From the NCBI GenBank assembly GCA_900546345.1, contig URCI01000005.1, positions 37,087 through 101,086 on the forward strand: 64,000 nucleotides of DNA, in the 5' to 3' direction. The notes below the pieces were generated by a model. The model was given only the letters and a program-made list of their open reading frames with translations. It did no database searches and had not been told where the DNA came from. This document shows, one piece after another, positions 52,233-61,288 of the stretch (positions within the stretch are counted from its first letter, which is position 1; every line of letters begins with the position of its first letter). A program made the translations under genes and the position numbers. This DNA comes from an uncultured Prevotella sp. (GTDB taxonomy: Bacteria > Bacteroidota > Bacteroidia > Bacteroidales > Bacteroidaceae).

Positions 52233-53324
52233 ATGGAACAAGAAGTAACACTGATGAAAGGCAACGAGGCACTTGCGCGCGCTGCCATACGTTGTGGTGT
52301 GGATGGTTTCTTTGGCTATCCCATCACTCCCCAGACCGAGATCATCGAGACGCTCTCTGCGCTGAAGCCTTGGGAGACGACCGGCATGGTGGTCGTGCAG
52401 GCCGAGAGTGAGGTGGCGTCGATCAACATGCTCTATGGCGGCGGTGGCGCCGGCAAACGGGTGATGACCACCTCGTCGAGCCCTGGCGTGGCCCTGATGC
52501 AGGAAGGTATTGCCTACATGGCCGGTGCGGAAGTGCCGGGTGTCATTGTCAACGTGCAGCGCGGCGGTCCCGGACTGGGAACTATCCAGCCGAGCCAGAG
52601 CGATTATTTCCAGGCGACGAGAGGCGGTGGCAACGGCGATTACAATGTCATCGTGCTTGCGCCGGATTCCGTGCAGGAGATGGCCGACTTTGTCGATCTT
52701 GCATTCACGCTGGCATTCCGTTATCGCAATCCGTCGATGATCCTCAGTGACGGTGTCATCGGACAGATGATGGAGAAGGTGGTGCTCCCGCCCTTCAAGC
52801 CTCGGCGCACAGATGAGGAAGTCATCAAGGAATGCCCGTGGGCCACGACAGGCCGCACCAAGGGGCGTCAGCCCAACATCATCACCTCACTGGAGTTGAA
52901 ACCCGAGGTCATGGAGCAGCGCAATCTCCATCTGCAAGCCAAATATCGTGAGATCGAGGAGAAGGAAGTGCGCTTCGAGACCAAGTTCTGCGAGGATGCC
53001 GATTGTCTGATTGTGGCCTTCGGCAGTGCAGCGCGTATCGCCCAGAAGAGCGTAGAGCTCGCCCGCGAGCAAGGCATCAAGGCCGGACTGTTCCGTCCGA
53101 TCACGCTGTGGCCATTCCCGAGCAAGGCACTGGCCGCGATGGCTCAGGGCAAGCGCCATGTCCTCGTGGCAGAGATCAATGCCGGACAGATGATCCAGGA
53201 CGTGCGGCTCGCCGTGGGCAGCAGTGTGTCGGTGAGTCACTTTGGCCGTTTGGGCGGTATCGTACCCGACCCGACGGAGATCGTAGAAGAACTTAAAGCA
53301 AAATTGAAAGAAAATGGCAAGTGA
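52233..53324 (+). CDS. korA: 2-oxoacid:ferredoxin oxidoreductase alpha subunit
   Basis: A 363-residue alpha subunit with the pyrimidine-binding domain of thiamine diphosphate enzymes: GVDGFFGYPITPQTEIIETL, QAESEVASINMLYGGGGAG and TTSSSPGVALMQEG. The C-terminal domain holds LFRPITLWPFP. Organisation as separate delta, alpha, beta and gamma subunits suits 2-oxoglutarate (Kor) or branched-chain 2-oxoacid (Vor) oxidation; I favour 2-oxoglutarate as in other anaerobic Bacteroidales. It overlaps korB by 11 bases. Confidence 0.92.
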   Translation: MEQEVTLMKGNEALARAAIRCGVDGFFGYPITPQTEIIETLSALKPWETTGMVVVQAESEVASINMLYGGGGAGKRVMTTSSSPGVALMQEGIAYMAGAEVPGVIVNVQRGGPGLGTIQPSQSDYFQATRGGGNGDYNVIVLAPDSVQEMADFVDLAFTLAFRYRNPSMILSDGVIGQMMEKVVLPPFKPRRTDEEVIKECPWATTGRTKGRQPNIITSLELKPEVMEQRNLHLQAKYREIEEKEVRFETKFCEDADCLIVAFGSAARIAQKSVELAREQGIKAGLFRPITLWPFPSKALAAMAQGKRHVLVAEINAGQMIQDVRLAVGSSVSVSHFGRLGGIVPDPTEIVEELKAKLKENGK

Positions 53325-54102
53325 AAAGATCAATAGGGAGGAAGTCTTGCAGCCGGAGAATGTCGTCTACCAGAAACCGGCTTTGCTCAACGATGTGCCC
53401 ATGCACTATTGTCCGGGATGCAGCCATGGTGTCGTGCATAAACTGGTAGCCGAGGTGATAGCCGAAATGGGCATGGAAGACAAGACCGTCGGTGTCTCGC
53501 CGGTGGGCTGTGCTGTGTTTGCCTACCGCTATATCGACATCGACTGGCAGGAGGCCGCTCACGGCCGTGCACCCGCTTTGGCCACTGCCATCAAGCGTCT
53601 GTGGCCCGACCGTCTCGTGTTTACGTATCAGGGCGACGGCGACCTGGCCTGTATCGGCACGGCAGAGACCATCCATGCCCTCAACCGCGGAGAGAACATC
53701 GCCATCATCTTCATCAACAACGCCATCTATGGTATGACGGGCGGACAGATGGCGCCCACCACGCTCATCGGGCAGAAGACCACCACGTGTCCTTACGGCC
53801 GCGATCCTGAGCTCCACGGCTATCCGCTCAACATCACCGAACTGGCAGCTCATCTGCGCGGCACCTGCTATGTCACGCGCCAGAGCGTAGACACCGTGGC
53901 TTCGGTGCGTCAGGCCAAGAAGGCCATCCGCAAGGCTTTCGAAGCCTCGATGAAGGGGCTTGGCTCCTCGCTCGTGGAGATCGTCTCCACGTGCAGCAGC
54001 GGCTGGCATCTCACGCCGGTGAAGGCCAACGAGTGGATGAGACAATACATGTTTGAAGAATATCACAAGGGCGACTTCAAGGACACCACAGGCCTGAAGT
54101 AG
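53314..54102 (+). CDS. korB: 2-oxoacid:ferredoxin oxidoreductase beta subunit
   Basis: A 262-residue subunit carrying the thiamine diphosphate-binding motif: TYQGDGDLACIGTAETIHA followed by NNAIYGMTGGQMAPTT. N-terminal YCPGCSHGVVHKL and VSPVGCAVF contribute the cluster-side/cofactor contacts. The catalytic partner of KorA; the genes overlap. Confidence 0.94.
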   Translation: MASEKINREEVLQPENVVYQKPALLNDVPMHYCPGCSHGVVHKLVAEVIAEMGMEDKTVGVSPVGCAVFAYRYIDIDWQEAAHGRAPALATAIKRLWPDRLVFTYQGDGDLACIGTAETIHALNRGENIAIIFINNAIYGMTGGQMAPTTLIGQKTTTCPYGRDPELHGYPLNITELAAHLRGTCYVTRQSVDTVASVRQAKKAIRKAFEASMKGLGSSLVEIVSTCSSGWHLTPVKANEWMRQYMFEEYHKGDFKDTTGLK

Positions 54103-54127
54103 TCTTGAACGATTAGAACACAAGACA

Positions 54128-54676
54128 ATGAAAAAAGAAATCATCATATCGGGCTTCGGTGGCCAGGGGGTCCTCTCCATGGGAAAGATCCTCGCTTACT
54201 CGGGGCTGATGGAAGGCAAGGAAGTCACGTGGATGCCCGCCTACGGTCCGGAACAGCGCGGTGGCACGGCCAATGTGACGGTGATCGTCAGTGACGAGGC
54301 CATCTCGTCACCTATTCTGAGCCACTACGATGTTGCCATCGTGCTGAACCAACCCTCACTCGAGAAGTTCATGCCTAAGGTGAAACCGGGCGGCATTCTC
54401 ATCTATGACGGTTACGGTATCCCACAGACCCCGCAGCGCGACGACATCACCATCTATCGCATTGATGCCATGGACAAGGCAGCAGAGATGAAAAACGCCA
54501 AGGTGTTTAACATGATCGTGCTGGGCGGACTGCTCAAGGTCTGTCCGATCGTCAGCACCGACGGCTTGCAGAAGGCTCTCTACAAGACCCTGCCTGAGCG
54601 CCATCACGACTTGATTCCGCTCAACATGCAGGCAGTGGAAGAGGGACAGGGCATCATCACAAAGGTAGATAAATAA
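54128..54676 (+). CDS. korC: 2-oxoacid:ferredoxin oxidoreductase gamma subunit
   Basis: A 182-residue gamma-domain protein: IIISGFGGQGVLSMGKILAYSG at the N-terminus, YGPEQRGGTANVTVIVSDEAISSP, and VFNMIVLGGLLK. Last gene of korDABC; transcription probably ends at the element B hairpin 230 bases downstream. Confidence 0.94.
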   Translation: MKKEIIISGFGGQGVLSMGKILAYSGLMEGKEVTWMPAYGPEQRGGTANVTVIVSDEAISSPILSHYDVAIVLNQPSLEKFMPKVKPGGILIYDGYGIPQTPQRDDITIYRIDAMDKAAEMKNAKVFNMIVLGGLLKVCPIVSTDGLQKALYKTLPERHHDLIPLNMQAVEEGQGIITKVDK

Positions 54677-54815
54677 GTCTTGATTCGTAGGACACACTTT
54701 TGTGTAGTCATAGTCTTTGACAAAACACGGTCTTTGCGGACTTGTCTTTTAGAGAGACAAAAGGCATCGGAGAGACAGAAAAACGGCTTGTTCGGGTGTG
54801 GAAGTTGGAAGATGG

Positions 54816-54903
54816 CGACAAAACAAGTGAGTTGTGTCTATAAAATCAGTGATTTGATCGCATCAAACAAGTGAAATGACGAGGTAAAATCACTGAGATG
54901 ACA
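54816..54903 (-). repeat. Four degenerate 22-bp units of element B
   Basis: The core GTGA/CTGA recurs at 54827, 54849, 54871 and 54893, exactly 22 bases apart, within AAAnCA(A/G)TGA followed by TGA or TGAC. The last unit (AAAATCACTGAGATGAC) matches the reverse complement of element A units. Confidence 0.75.
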
Positions 54904-54908
54904 GTAAG

Positions 54909-54967
54909 AAAACGGTATTTTTGCAAGTGTTTCAATTGAAAGCACATCGCAAAAATACCGTTTTTTT
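54909..54967. terminator. Long hairpin of element B, likely bidirectional terminator
   Basis: A 16-bp stem AAAACGGTATTTTTGC with GCAAAAATACCGTTTT; inside it a second stem GTG/CAC and TTTCAATTGAAA. Seven T follow on the forward strand (stopping korC transcripts) and TTTTCTT on the reverse strand (stopping trpB transcripts). Confidence 0.85.
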
Positions 54968-55020
54968 GTATATGTAAGCGTTGTTTGGTTTTAACTATCT
55001 GATTGATAGCTACTTACGAG

Positions 55021-55064
55021 AAACGCTCCAAAAACGCTCCAAAAATCGCCAAATTGGGCCAAAG
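55021..55064. repeat. 11-bp repeats inside element B
   Basis: AAACGCTCCAA occurs twice in a row (55021, 55032), then degenerate copies AAATCGCCAAA and TTGGGCCAAAG; 11 is half the 22-bp period of the array. Confidence 0.6.
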
Positions 55065-55127
55065 ACAGGGCTTGCTCGGTAAAATCGCAGCCACGCGGCC
55101 GCAAAATTGTCAGTTTATCCAACAAAT

Positions 55128-56504
55128 TTATTTGTCGATGGCCAGCGGCACCTTTTCGAGGTTCTTCTCGATCTCGTCGTCGGTCACCGTGTAGTTGGCT
55201 AAGTCGCCATTGATATAGCTCATGTATGACGGCATGTCGATGAGTCCGTGTCCTGAGAGATTGAAGAGGATGACAGGCGCCTTGCCCTCCACGTTGGCGC
55301 GCTTGGCCTCGCGGATGGTGGCGGCGATGGCGTGGCAGCTCTCGGGGGCCGGGATGATGCCCTCGGTCTGGGCGAAGAGCACGCCGGCGGCAAAGCTTTC
55401 GAGCTGAGGAATGTCCATGCCCGAGAGGTATCCGTCCTTGAGCAGTTGCGAGATGATGACACCGGCACCATGGTAGCGCAGTCCGCCGGCATGGATGTTG
55501 GCCGGTTTGAAGTCATGGCCGAGGGTGAACATTGGCAGCAGCGGCGTGTAGCCCGCCTCGTCGCCAAAGTCATATTCAAACTTACCGCGGGTGAGTTTCG
55601 GGCAGCTGTTCGGTTCTGCGGCGATGAACTTCGTGTCTTTGTGCGTGCCGTCGAAGACGTGGCGCATGAAGGGGAAGGCAATGCCGCCGAAGTTGGAGCC
55701 GCCACCAAAGCAGGCGATCACCTCGTCGGGATACTCGCCGGCCATCTCCATCTGCTTCTCAGCTTCCAGTCCGATGACGGTCTGGTGGAGGGCCACGTGG
55801 TTGAGCACAGATCCCAACGTGTATTTACATCCCGGTGTGGTCGTTGCCAGTTCGATGGCTTCCGAGATGGCCGTTCCCAGCGATCCCGGGTGATTGGGGT
55901 CGGCCGTGATGATGTTCTTTCCGGCACGTGTCGACATCGAGGGCGATCCCTCCACGGTAGCGCCGAAGGTGCGCATGATCATCGAGCGGTAAGGCTTCTG
56001 CTGCATCGTGATCTTGACCTGATAGACCGCGGCCTCCAGTCCATAGAGTTTTGCTGCATAGCTGAGAGCCGCGCCCCATTGTCCGGCTCCGGTCTCGGTG
56101 GTCACGTTGGTGTCGCCTTCCTGTTTGCAATAGTAGCATTGGGGCAGAGCCGAGTTGATCTTATGAGAACCTAAGGGATTGGTCGATTCGTTTTTGAAGT
56201 AGATATGTGCCTTTGTGTCGAGGGCTTTTTCCAGTGCATAGGCACGCACCAGTGGGGTGGCACGATAGTAGCAGTATTTGTCACGCACCTCGTCGGGGAT
56301 GTCGATCCAAGCGTGTTCCTGGTCGAGTTCCTGTCGCGAGCATTCGCTGTTGAAGATATGGGCGAGATCCTCGGCATGCAGCGGCTTGTGGGTAGCGGGA
56401 TTCAAGGGCGGCATGGGCTTGTTGGGCATTTCGGCCTGGATGTTGTACCATTGACGGGGAATGTCATTCTCGTCCAAAAGGAATTTCTTTCTCTTCATAG
56501 TCAT
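55128..56504 (-). CDS. trpB: TrpB2-type tryptophan synthase beta chain
   Basis: A 458-residue PLP enzyme joining indole and serine. The PLP lysine lies in NPLGSHKINSAL (near residue 110), with ETGAGQWGAALSYAA and the phosphate-binding loop CFGGGSNFGG. Sequence and the 458-residue length fit TrpB2 rather than the 400-residue TrpB1 that pairs with TrpA; no trpA or other trp gene is adjacent. TrpB2 enzymes often act without TrpA, for example in indole salvage. An ATG at 56498 is an equally possible start. Confidence 0.93.
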   Translation of the reverse strand: MTMKRKKFLLDENDIPRQWYNIQAEMPNKPMPPLNPATHKPLHAEDLAHIFNSECSRQELDQEHAWIDIPDEVRDKYCYYRATPLVRAYALEKALDTKAHIYFKNESTNPLGSHKINSALPQCYYCKQEGDTNVTTETGAGQWGAALSYAAKLYGLEAAVYQVKITMQQKPYRSMIMRTFGATVEGSPSMSTRAGKNIITADPNHPGSLGTAISEAIELATTTPGCKYTLGSVLNHVALHQTVIGLEAEKQMEMAGEYPDEVIACFGGGSNFGGIAFPFMRHVFDGTHKDTKFIAAEPNSCPKLTRGKFEYDFGDEAGYTPLLPMFTLGHDFKPANIHAGGLRYHGAGVIISQLLKDGYLSGMDIPQLESFAAGVLFAQTEGIIPAPESCHAIAATIREAKRANVEGKAPVILFNLSGHGLIDMPSYMSYINGDLANYTVTDDEIEKNLEKVPLAIDK

Positions 56505-56598
56505 TGTTGTCTTAGTGGCTTTCTGACGCAGCTTCTGTCATGGGTAAGAATTTGCATCATAAAAACTGTCAGTTAGTTTGGATAAAATGTTTTCTGTT

Positions 56599-56607
56599 GC
56601 AAACTTA
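56599..56607 (-). promoter_or_regulatory. Promoter -7 box of trpB
   Basis: TAAGTTTGC on the reverse strand, with TTGATTGC near the -33 position. The leader is about 90 bases; I see no clear leader peptide rich in Trp. Confidence 0.65.
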
Positions 56608-56691
56608 CACATTTTTCTTGTATTTCCTGCAATCAACCTAAGAAAAAGTAGTTTTTTGGTTGATAATTGTGACGGAATGGGGTATACGGCG

Positions 56692-58329
56692 CTATTCTTC
56701 TGACTTATATCCCTTGTTCTGTGTCATTTTATTATTGAGTTCCAAGACTTTGGCGGGAATCGGGAACACCGTGGTGTGGGCGTCCTCCTCCCCCTCGATG
56801 GGCTGTCTGAGGTCATAGGCTTTGTGGAACAGACCGTAGCGGATGAGGTCGTGGCGGCGGCTGCCTTCCCAGACGAGTTCGAGAAGTCGCTCTTTGAGTA
56901 TGTTGTCGAGTGTGGCCGGTCGCCGGTTCATGCCGACTCTCTGCCTGACGGCATCGAGGTCGTCCTGTCCGCTCTGCCCGTTGCGCACCTTCGCCTCAGC
57001 CCGCATGAGCAGCACGTCGGCGAAGCGGAAGAGCACGATGTCGTTGTCCTGCAGCTTGCCGTCGGCGTAGGCCTTGCGGTCGATCTCGTATTTCGACATG
57101 CGTGCGCCGGCCGTTTTCTCATAGGGCGAATAGGTGAGGTTCTCAGCCATGACGAGCGGCTGATAGACGAGCGGTTGCCCACTTTCCTGCAAGACCACCT
57201 TGCCATCGACGTGGAGCGTGTCGGCATAGAAATTGATGGCGAAGCGCGTGTCGAGACTGTCGGTGCCATAGCCATAGGCATGCACGGTGGAGAGTGTCGC
57301 CGACGTGCCGTTCTCGGCATCCATGCCGATGGCGGAGCCGTGGGCATAGTGTCGTGAGCGGAAGAGATACCAGAACTGGTTTTGGTATTTGATTTTGTCC
57401 ATGGGGATGGTGAAGATGTTTTCCTGCGAGGTCTCGTTGTGTACGCTGAAGTTGAAGGCATAGCTGTCTTGGAGTCGGTAGCCTTCCTGCGCGATCTCAT
57501 CGCAATAATGGATGCAGGCCTGCCAGGCGTTCATTGTCTGGCCGTCGATGGAGAAGGTCATCGTCTTGCCGTCGGGGCGGCTGCTGTCGGTCCAGTTGTC
57601 ATCGGCGTAGACCTCGGCGTTGAGGAAGAGACGGGCCAGCAGGAATTGGGCCACGGGCCGTGTCATGCGTCCATAGTAGTCGCCTTCGAGGTTGCTGTGT
57701 TCGTTGGGCAGATAGGGCAGGCACTGTTGCAGTTCGTTGATGAGGTTGTAGAACACCGTGCTGCGCTCGTCCTGCCTGACATTCTCGAACGACTCCTGGT
57801 CGGCAGTGACGTAGGGAATGCGGCCGAACATATCCATCAGCTCGTAATAGAAAAGACAGCGCAGGGCCTTCACCTCGGCAGTGTAGGCCTGATACTCACT
57901 GTCGGAGAGCAGACTGCGGTGGGTCTCGATGACCGCCAGGCTGTGGTTGCAGAGCATGGCGACCTTGTAGAGATAGAGCCACGTGTTGTAGAGCGACTCG
58001 TCGGATTCTGTCCAGCGATGCTCATAGAGGTTCTGCCAGAAGCCCCCGTCATACCAGTCACCTCCCCGGATGGGAATGATCGCCTCGTCGGTCGAGAACG
58101 TGTTGTAGTCGTAAAGACCGCGCACGGTGCCTTCGAGTCCTTGCGAGTCGCTGTTGCCGCCGATATAATTATATAAGGTGGCGACGGCATTGTTATAGAG
58201 GTTGGCGCTGCTGTTGTAGGCTTTGTCCTCGGGCAGCAGTCCCTCGGTATGCTCGTCGATGCACGAAGTGCCAAGCGTCAGTGAGGCGGCGATGGCCGAG
58301 AAGAGAAGAATGCGTTTGAAGATCATCAT
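56692..58329 (-). CDS. SusD/RagB-family outer-membrane nutrient-binding lipoprotein
   Basis: A 545-residue lipoprotein (signal MMIFKRILLFSAIAASLTLGTSC, lipid Cys23) with SusD architecture: N-terminal TPR-type helices (LYNTWLYLYKVAMLCNHSL, YTAEVKALRCLFYYELMDMFG) and the C-terminal RagB/SusD domain ending in NRRPATLDNILKERLLELVWEGSRRHDLIRYG. It binds a glycan or peptide ligand at the cell surface and closes the barrel of the upstream SusC partner. No glycoside hydrolase or sensor gene is adjacent, so its ligand is unknown. Confidence 0.95.
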   Translation of the reverse strand: MMIFKRILLFSAIAASLTLGTSCIDEHTEGLLPEDKAYNSSANLYNNAVATLYNYIGGNSDSQGLEGTVRGLYDYNTFSTDEAIIPIRGGDWYDGGFWQNLYEHRWTESDESLYNTWLYLYKVAMLCNHSLAVIETHRSLLSDSEYQAYTAEVKALRCLFYYELMDMFGRIPYVTADQESFENVRQDERSTVFYNLINELQQCLPYLPNEHSNLEGDYYGRMTRPVAQFLLARLFLNAEVYADDNWTDSSRPDGKTMTFSIDGQTMNAWQACIHYCDEIAQEGYRLQDSYAFNFSVHNETSQENIFTIPMDKIKYQNQFWYLFRSRHYAHGSAIGMDAENGTSATLSTVHAYGYGTDSLDTRFAINFYADTLHVDGKVVLQESGQPLVYQPLVMAENLTYSPYEKTAGARMSKYEIDRKAYADGKLQDNDIVLFRFADVLLMRAEAKVRNGQSGQDDLDAVRQRVGMNRRPATLDNILKERLLELVWEGSRRHDLIRYGLFHKAYDLRQPIEGEEDAHTTVFPIPAKVLELNNKMTQNKGYKSEE

Positions 58330-58378
58330 GATGGAATGTCTATTGCGTCTTTTCGGAATGATACGGGAAGAATGAATG

Positions 58379-61141
58379 TTAGAATTGGATGCTCACACCG
58401 AAGCTGAAGGTCCGGTAGACGGGGTAGGACCGTTTGTCGTCGATGCCCAGCGTGGAGTCGACGACATAGCTGTTGATCATAGGCGTCAGTCCGCTGTAGG
58501 CCGTGATGGTGGCCAGGTTGTTGACTGCTGCTGACAGGCGCAGACGGCTGATGTAGCGTGAGTGCAGGGGCACGTTCCAGCCTACGGTGAGGTAGTCGAA
58601 GTTGAGATAGTCGCCCCGCTCAAGCCAGTAGTCGGTGGCGCGCTGATCTTTGATGTTCATGGCGGGTGCCTTCTTCATGACGTTGTAGTCGGGAAAGCTC
58701 GACATGTTCATATAGGTCAGTGCCGTGCCGTTGTAGATCTTGTGGCCAAAGGCTCCGTTGATCTGCAGAGAGATGTCGAAGTCTTTGTATCGGAAACTGA
58801 TGTTGGAGCCGAGTGTCCATTTCGGTGTGGCCTGTCCGGCAACGTACCGGTCACCTCCGTCCTCGATGTTGACGCGTCCGTTGTGGTCAAGGTCCTCGAT
58901 GTCGTACATATAGGATCCATTTTCGTTTTTGACCAGTCCTTTGCAGTGGGGCAGGTAGAACACGCCGACCGGCTGGCCTACGATCTGATAGACGATGTTG
59001 TTCTCACCGCCATGGAAGCCGGCGCCGCTGAGCGATCCAAAGGCTGTGATGTCGGGCGCGGTGAGGTGATAGCCGTTGTAGTTGCCTGAGAGCGATATGA
59101 GCTTGTTCTTTTGAAACGAGAGGTTGAGATTGACGTTCAGCTCCATATCCTTTTGGTTGATGGCCGTCACGCCGAGTCCGAACTCCACACCTTGGTTGCT
59201 CATCTTGCCGAGGTTGGCGAGCAGCTTGTCAAAGGTGAAGGGCGGCACGGGCACGTCATACTGATAGAGCATGTCGGTGGTGCGCGAATAGTAGTATTCG
59301 GCTGTGAGCACAAGTCTGTTGTGCCACAGGCTGATGTCGGTGCCTACATTGAATGTCGAGCGTGTCTCCCATTTCAGATTGGGGTTGCTGTTGCGGAAGA
59401 GTCCCATGGTCGTGGTGGGCGTGTTGTCGACCGACACGGTGCCGATGGGTCTGACGAGGTTTTGTGAGTAGTACGACGAGATGCCGCCGAGGTTTCCCGA
59501 CTGTCCATATCCGGTGCGCAGCCGCATGATGCCAAAGAGATGGCTGAGAGAACGGAAGAAGGGTTCCTTGGTCAGGTCCCAGGAAAGTGACACTGAGGGG
59601 AAAGCACCCCATTTGTGTCCGCTGGCAAACATAGAGCTGCCGTCGGCGCGCAGGCTGGCGCTGAGAGTGTAGCGGTCGAGGAGCGTATAGCTCAGACTAC
59701 CCATGAACGAGAGCAGCGAAGGGCTGTCGGCGTCGGAGCCCGTACCACCATAGGGAATTGTGGAGGCGGCGCCGAGGTTGTCGTAGCCGAGCTCGTTGGT
59801 GGTGAATCCCTTGACGAGTGTCCAAAATCCGCTGGTGTTGCTCTTCTGATATTCGGTCAGCAGTGTGGCGGAGAGATGGTGCGCACCCCAAGTGTCAGCG
59901 AACTTCAGCTGTGCATTGCCCAACCACGACTCGGTCTTGCGCTCGCCGCGTGTGGCCTGACCTTGTGCCCAGATCCAGGTGGGGCAGAAGGTGGCATTTT
60001 CCAAAGAGTTGTAGCTGTAGGCACCGAGCAGTTGCAGGTGGAGCGAAGGCTCGCTGTCTCCGTCCTTGGCGCTGATCATTCCCAGGAGGTTGAAGTCCAT
60101 GCCGATGTGCGTGTCGAAGTTGAGGTTCTTCGTGTCGTTTTTCTTTTTCAGCAATACCATCGGATGGTTGATCTGCTCGGCGGTGTTGTTTTTGTCGCCT
60201 GATCCGTCAGCGTTGGTCGTGGCTGGTATTGTCGGGTTTTGCGCGGCCGCACTGTAGAAGACCTCCCAGGGGTTGTAGAGGTCATGGCTTTTCTGGGAGG
60301 AGCCAAAGACCCCGAAGTCGATCTTGAGCAGGTCGTCGAAGGCCCATTGTGTGAGGTCGGCTTTGGCCGCGTAGTTGCGGTAGGAGTTGGTGCGGATGAT
60401 CGTGTTGTGGTCCATGGCGCTCAGCGAGGCGCGGTAGCTCGACTCTTTGGATCCTCCGCTGAAGGCGATATGGTGGTTGGTGATGTAGCCCGTGCGTGTG
60501 ATGACATCCTGGAAATTGGTGTTGCTGCCCTCGTTTTTGCAGTAGAGACCGAGCGCTTGGGCCGTAGCGACGTAGCCGGGACCGTCGAGCATGTCAATGG
60601 TCTTGTATTTCGACTCGAAGCCGAGATTGCCGTCGTAGGAGATATGAAATTGTGTGCCGCTGCCTCTCTTGGTTTTCACCTCGATGACGCCGGAAGCACC
60701 ACGGGAGCCAAACTGTGCGGTCTCGGCGGCATTCTTGAGGATGGTGAAGCTCTCGATATCAGAGGGATAGACCGAGGATAGAGCGCTGAGGTCGGAATAG
60801 ACACCGTCGATGATCACCAACGGGTCGTTGCCGCCGGTGATGGAAGTGGTGCCGCGCACACGTACCGAGCTCAGCTGTGCCATGCGGTTCTCGCCCGACG
60901 TGATGTTCACACCGGCAGCCTGGCCTGAGAGCGCGCTCAATGGAGTGGTGACCAATCCTTTGTTCATATGGTTTTCTGTCACCACGTCGGCAGAACCCAA
61001 CAGGGATCCGGTAGTCTTCAGACTGTCAATGGGGAGTTGCAGGCGGCTGGACTTGTGCTTGTCGTGATGGACATTCTGGGCCAACAGCGTCTTGGCAGGG
61101 AGACAGATGAGCAATAGTGACAGAAAGGTGGAAGTTCGCAT
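58379..61141 (-). CDS. SusC/RagA-family TonB-dependent outer-membrane transporter
   Basis: A 920-residue barrel transporter that works with SusD. The signal peptide (1-21) is followed directly by the plug domain: LSGQAAGVNITSGENRMAQ, VRVRGTTSITGGNDPLVIIDGVY and GSRGASGVIEVKTKRG are typical. The N-terminal carboxypeptidase-regulatory-like domain that most SusC proteins carry before the plug is absent, giving a protein about 80-100 residues shorter than usual. The C-terminus ends in an aromatic residue (FSFGVSIQF), as expected of a barrel. Confidence 0.95.
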   Translation of the reverse strand: MRTSTFLSLLLICLPAKTLLAQNVHHDKHKSSRLQLPIDSLKTTGSLLGSADVVTENHMNKGLVTTPLSALSGQAAGVNITSGENRMAQLSSVRVRGTTSITGGNDPLVIIDGVYSDLSALSSVYPSDIESFTILKNAAETAQFGSRGASGVIEVKTKRGSGTQFHISYDGNLGFESKYKTIDMLDGPGYVATAQALGLYCKNEGSNTNFQDVITRTGYITNHHIAFSGGSKESSYRASLSAMDHNTIIRTNSYRNYAAKADLTQWAFDDLLKIDFGVFGSSQKSHDLYNPWEVFYSAAAQNPTIPATTNADGSGDKNNTAEQINHPMVLLKKKNDTKNLNFDTHIGMDFNLLGMISAKDGDSEPSLHLQLLGAYSYNSLENATFCPTWIWAQGQATRGERKTESWLGNAQLKFADTWGAHHLSATLLTEYQKSNTSGFWTLVKGFTTNELGYDNLGAASTIPYGGTGSDADSPSLLSFMGSLSYTLLDRYTLSASLRADGSSMFASGHKWGAFPSVSLSWDLTKEPFFRSLSHLFGIMRLRTGYGQSGNLGGISSYYSQNLVRPIGTVSVDNTPTTTMGLFRNSNPNLKWETRSTFNVGTDISLWHNRLVLTAEYYYSRTTDMLYQYDVPVPPFTFDKLLANLGKMSNQGVEFGLGVTAINQKDMELNVNLNLSFQKNKLISLSGNYNGYHLTAPDITAFGSLSGAGFHGGENNIVYQIVGQPVGVFYLPHCKGLVKNENGSYMYDIEDLDHNGRVNIEDGGDRYVAGQATPKWTLGSNISFRYKDFDISLQINGAFGHKIYNGTALTYMNMSSFPDYNVMKKAPAMNIKDQRATDYWLERGDYLNFDYLTVGWNVPLHSRYISRLRLSAAVNNLATITAYSGLTPMINSYVVDSTLGIDDKRSYPVYRTFSFGVSIQF

Positions 61142-61173
61142 GGTGGACTTATCTTTAATATAGAATTATAATT

Positions 61174-61182
61174 GCAAAGATA
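61174..61182 (-). promoter_or_regulatory. Promoter -7 box of susC-susD
   Basis: TATCTTTGC on the reverse strand, 32 bases before the susC ATG. Confidence 0.75.
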
Positions 61183-61216
61183 AGTGAAATAAAGGAAAGG
61201 TGCAAGCATCAGAAAT

Positions 61217-61260
61217 AAAAAAACTCACACCGGGCGTGAATCGTTTGCGCTCGGTGTGAG
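61217..61260 (-). terminator. Terminator of gpx-trxB
   Basis: Reverse strand: CTCACACCG pairs with CGGTGTGAG (9 bp perfect), followed by seven T, 29 bases after the trxB stop. Confidence 0.9.
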
Positions 61261-61288
61261 TGATGCTATATAATAATAGGATGGAAAC

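Larger units (their letters stand above)
54816..55123 (-). repeat. Intergenic element B (homologous to element A)
   Basis: Read leftward: GTTGGATAAACTGACA (55123-55108), then a close match to A through TGGCTGCGAT, a diverged middle including 11-bp repeats (55021-55064), a hairpin (54909-54967), and the 22-bp array. It begins five bases after the trpB stop. Orientation is opposite to element A. Confidence 0.75.
54677..55127. other. Gene-free stretch filled by element B
   Basis: 451 bases between convergent korC and trpB. About 140 bases after korC show nothing clear apart from weak similarity to the flank of element A (GTGTTTTGTC block); the rest is element B. Confidence 0.75.

Noticed and set aside
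54909..54967. tRNA or riboswitch in the element B hairpin
   Set aside because: It is one long nested hairpin with flanking T-runs; no cloverleaf, and it lies at the 3' ends of both neighbours rather than in a leader.
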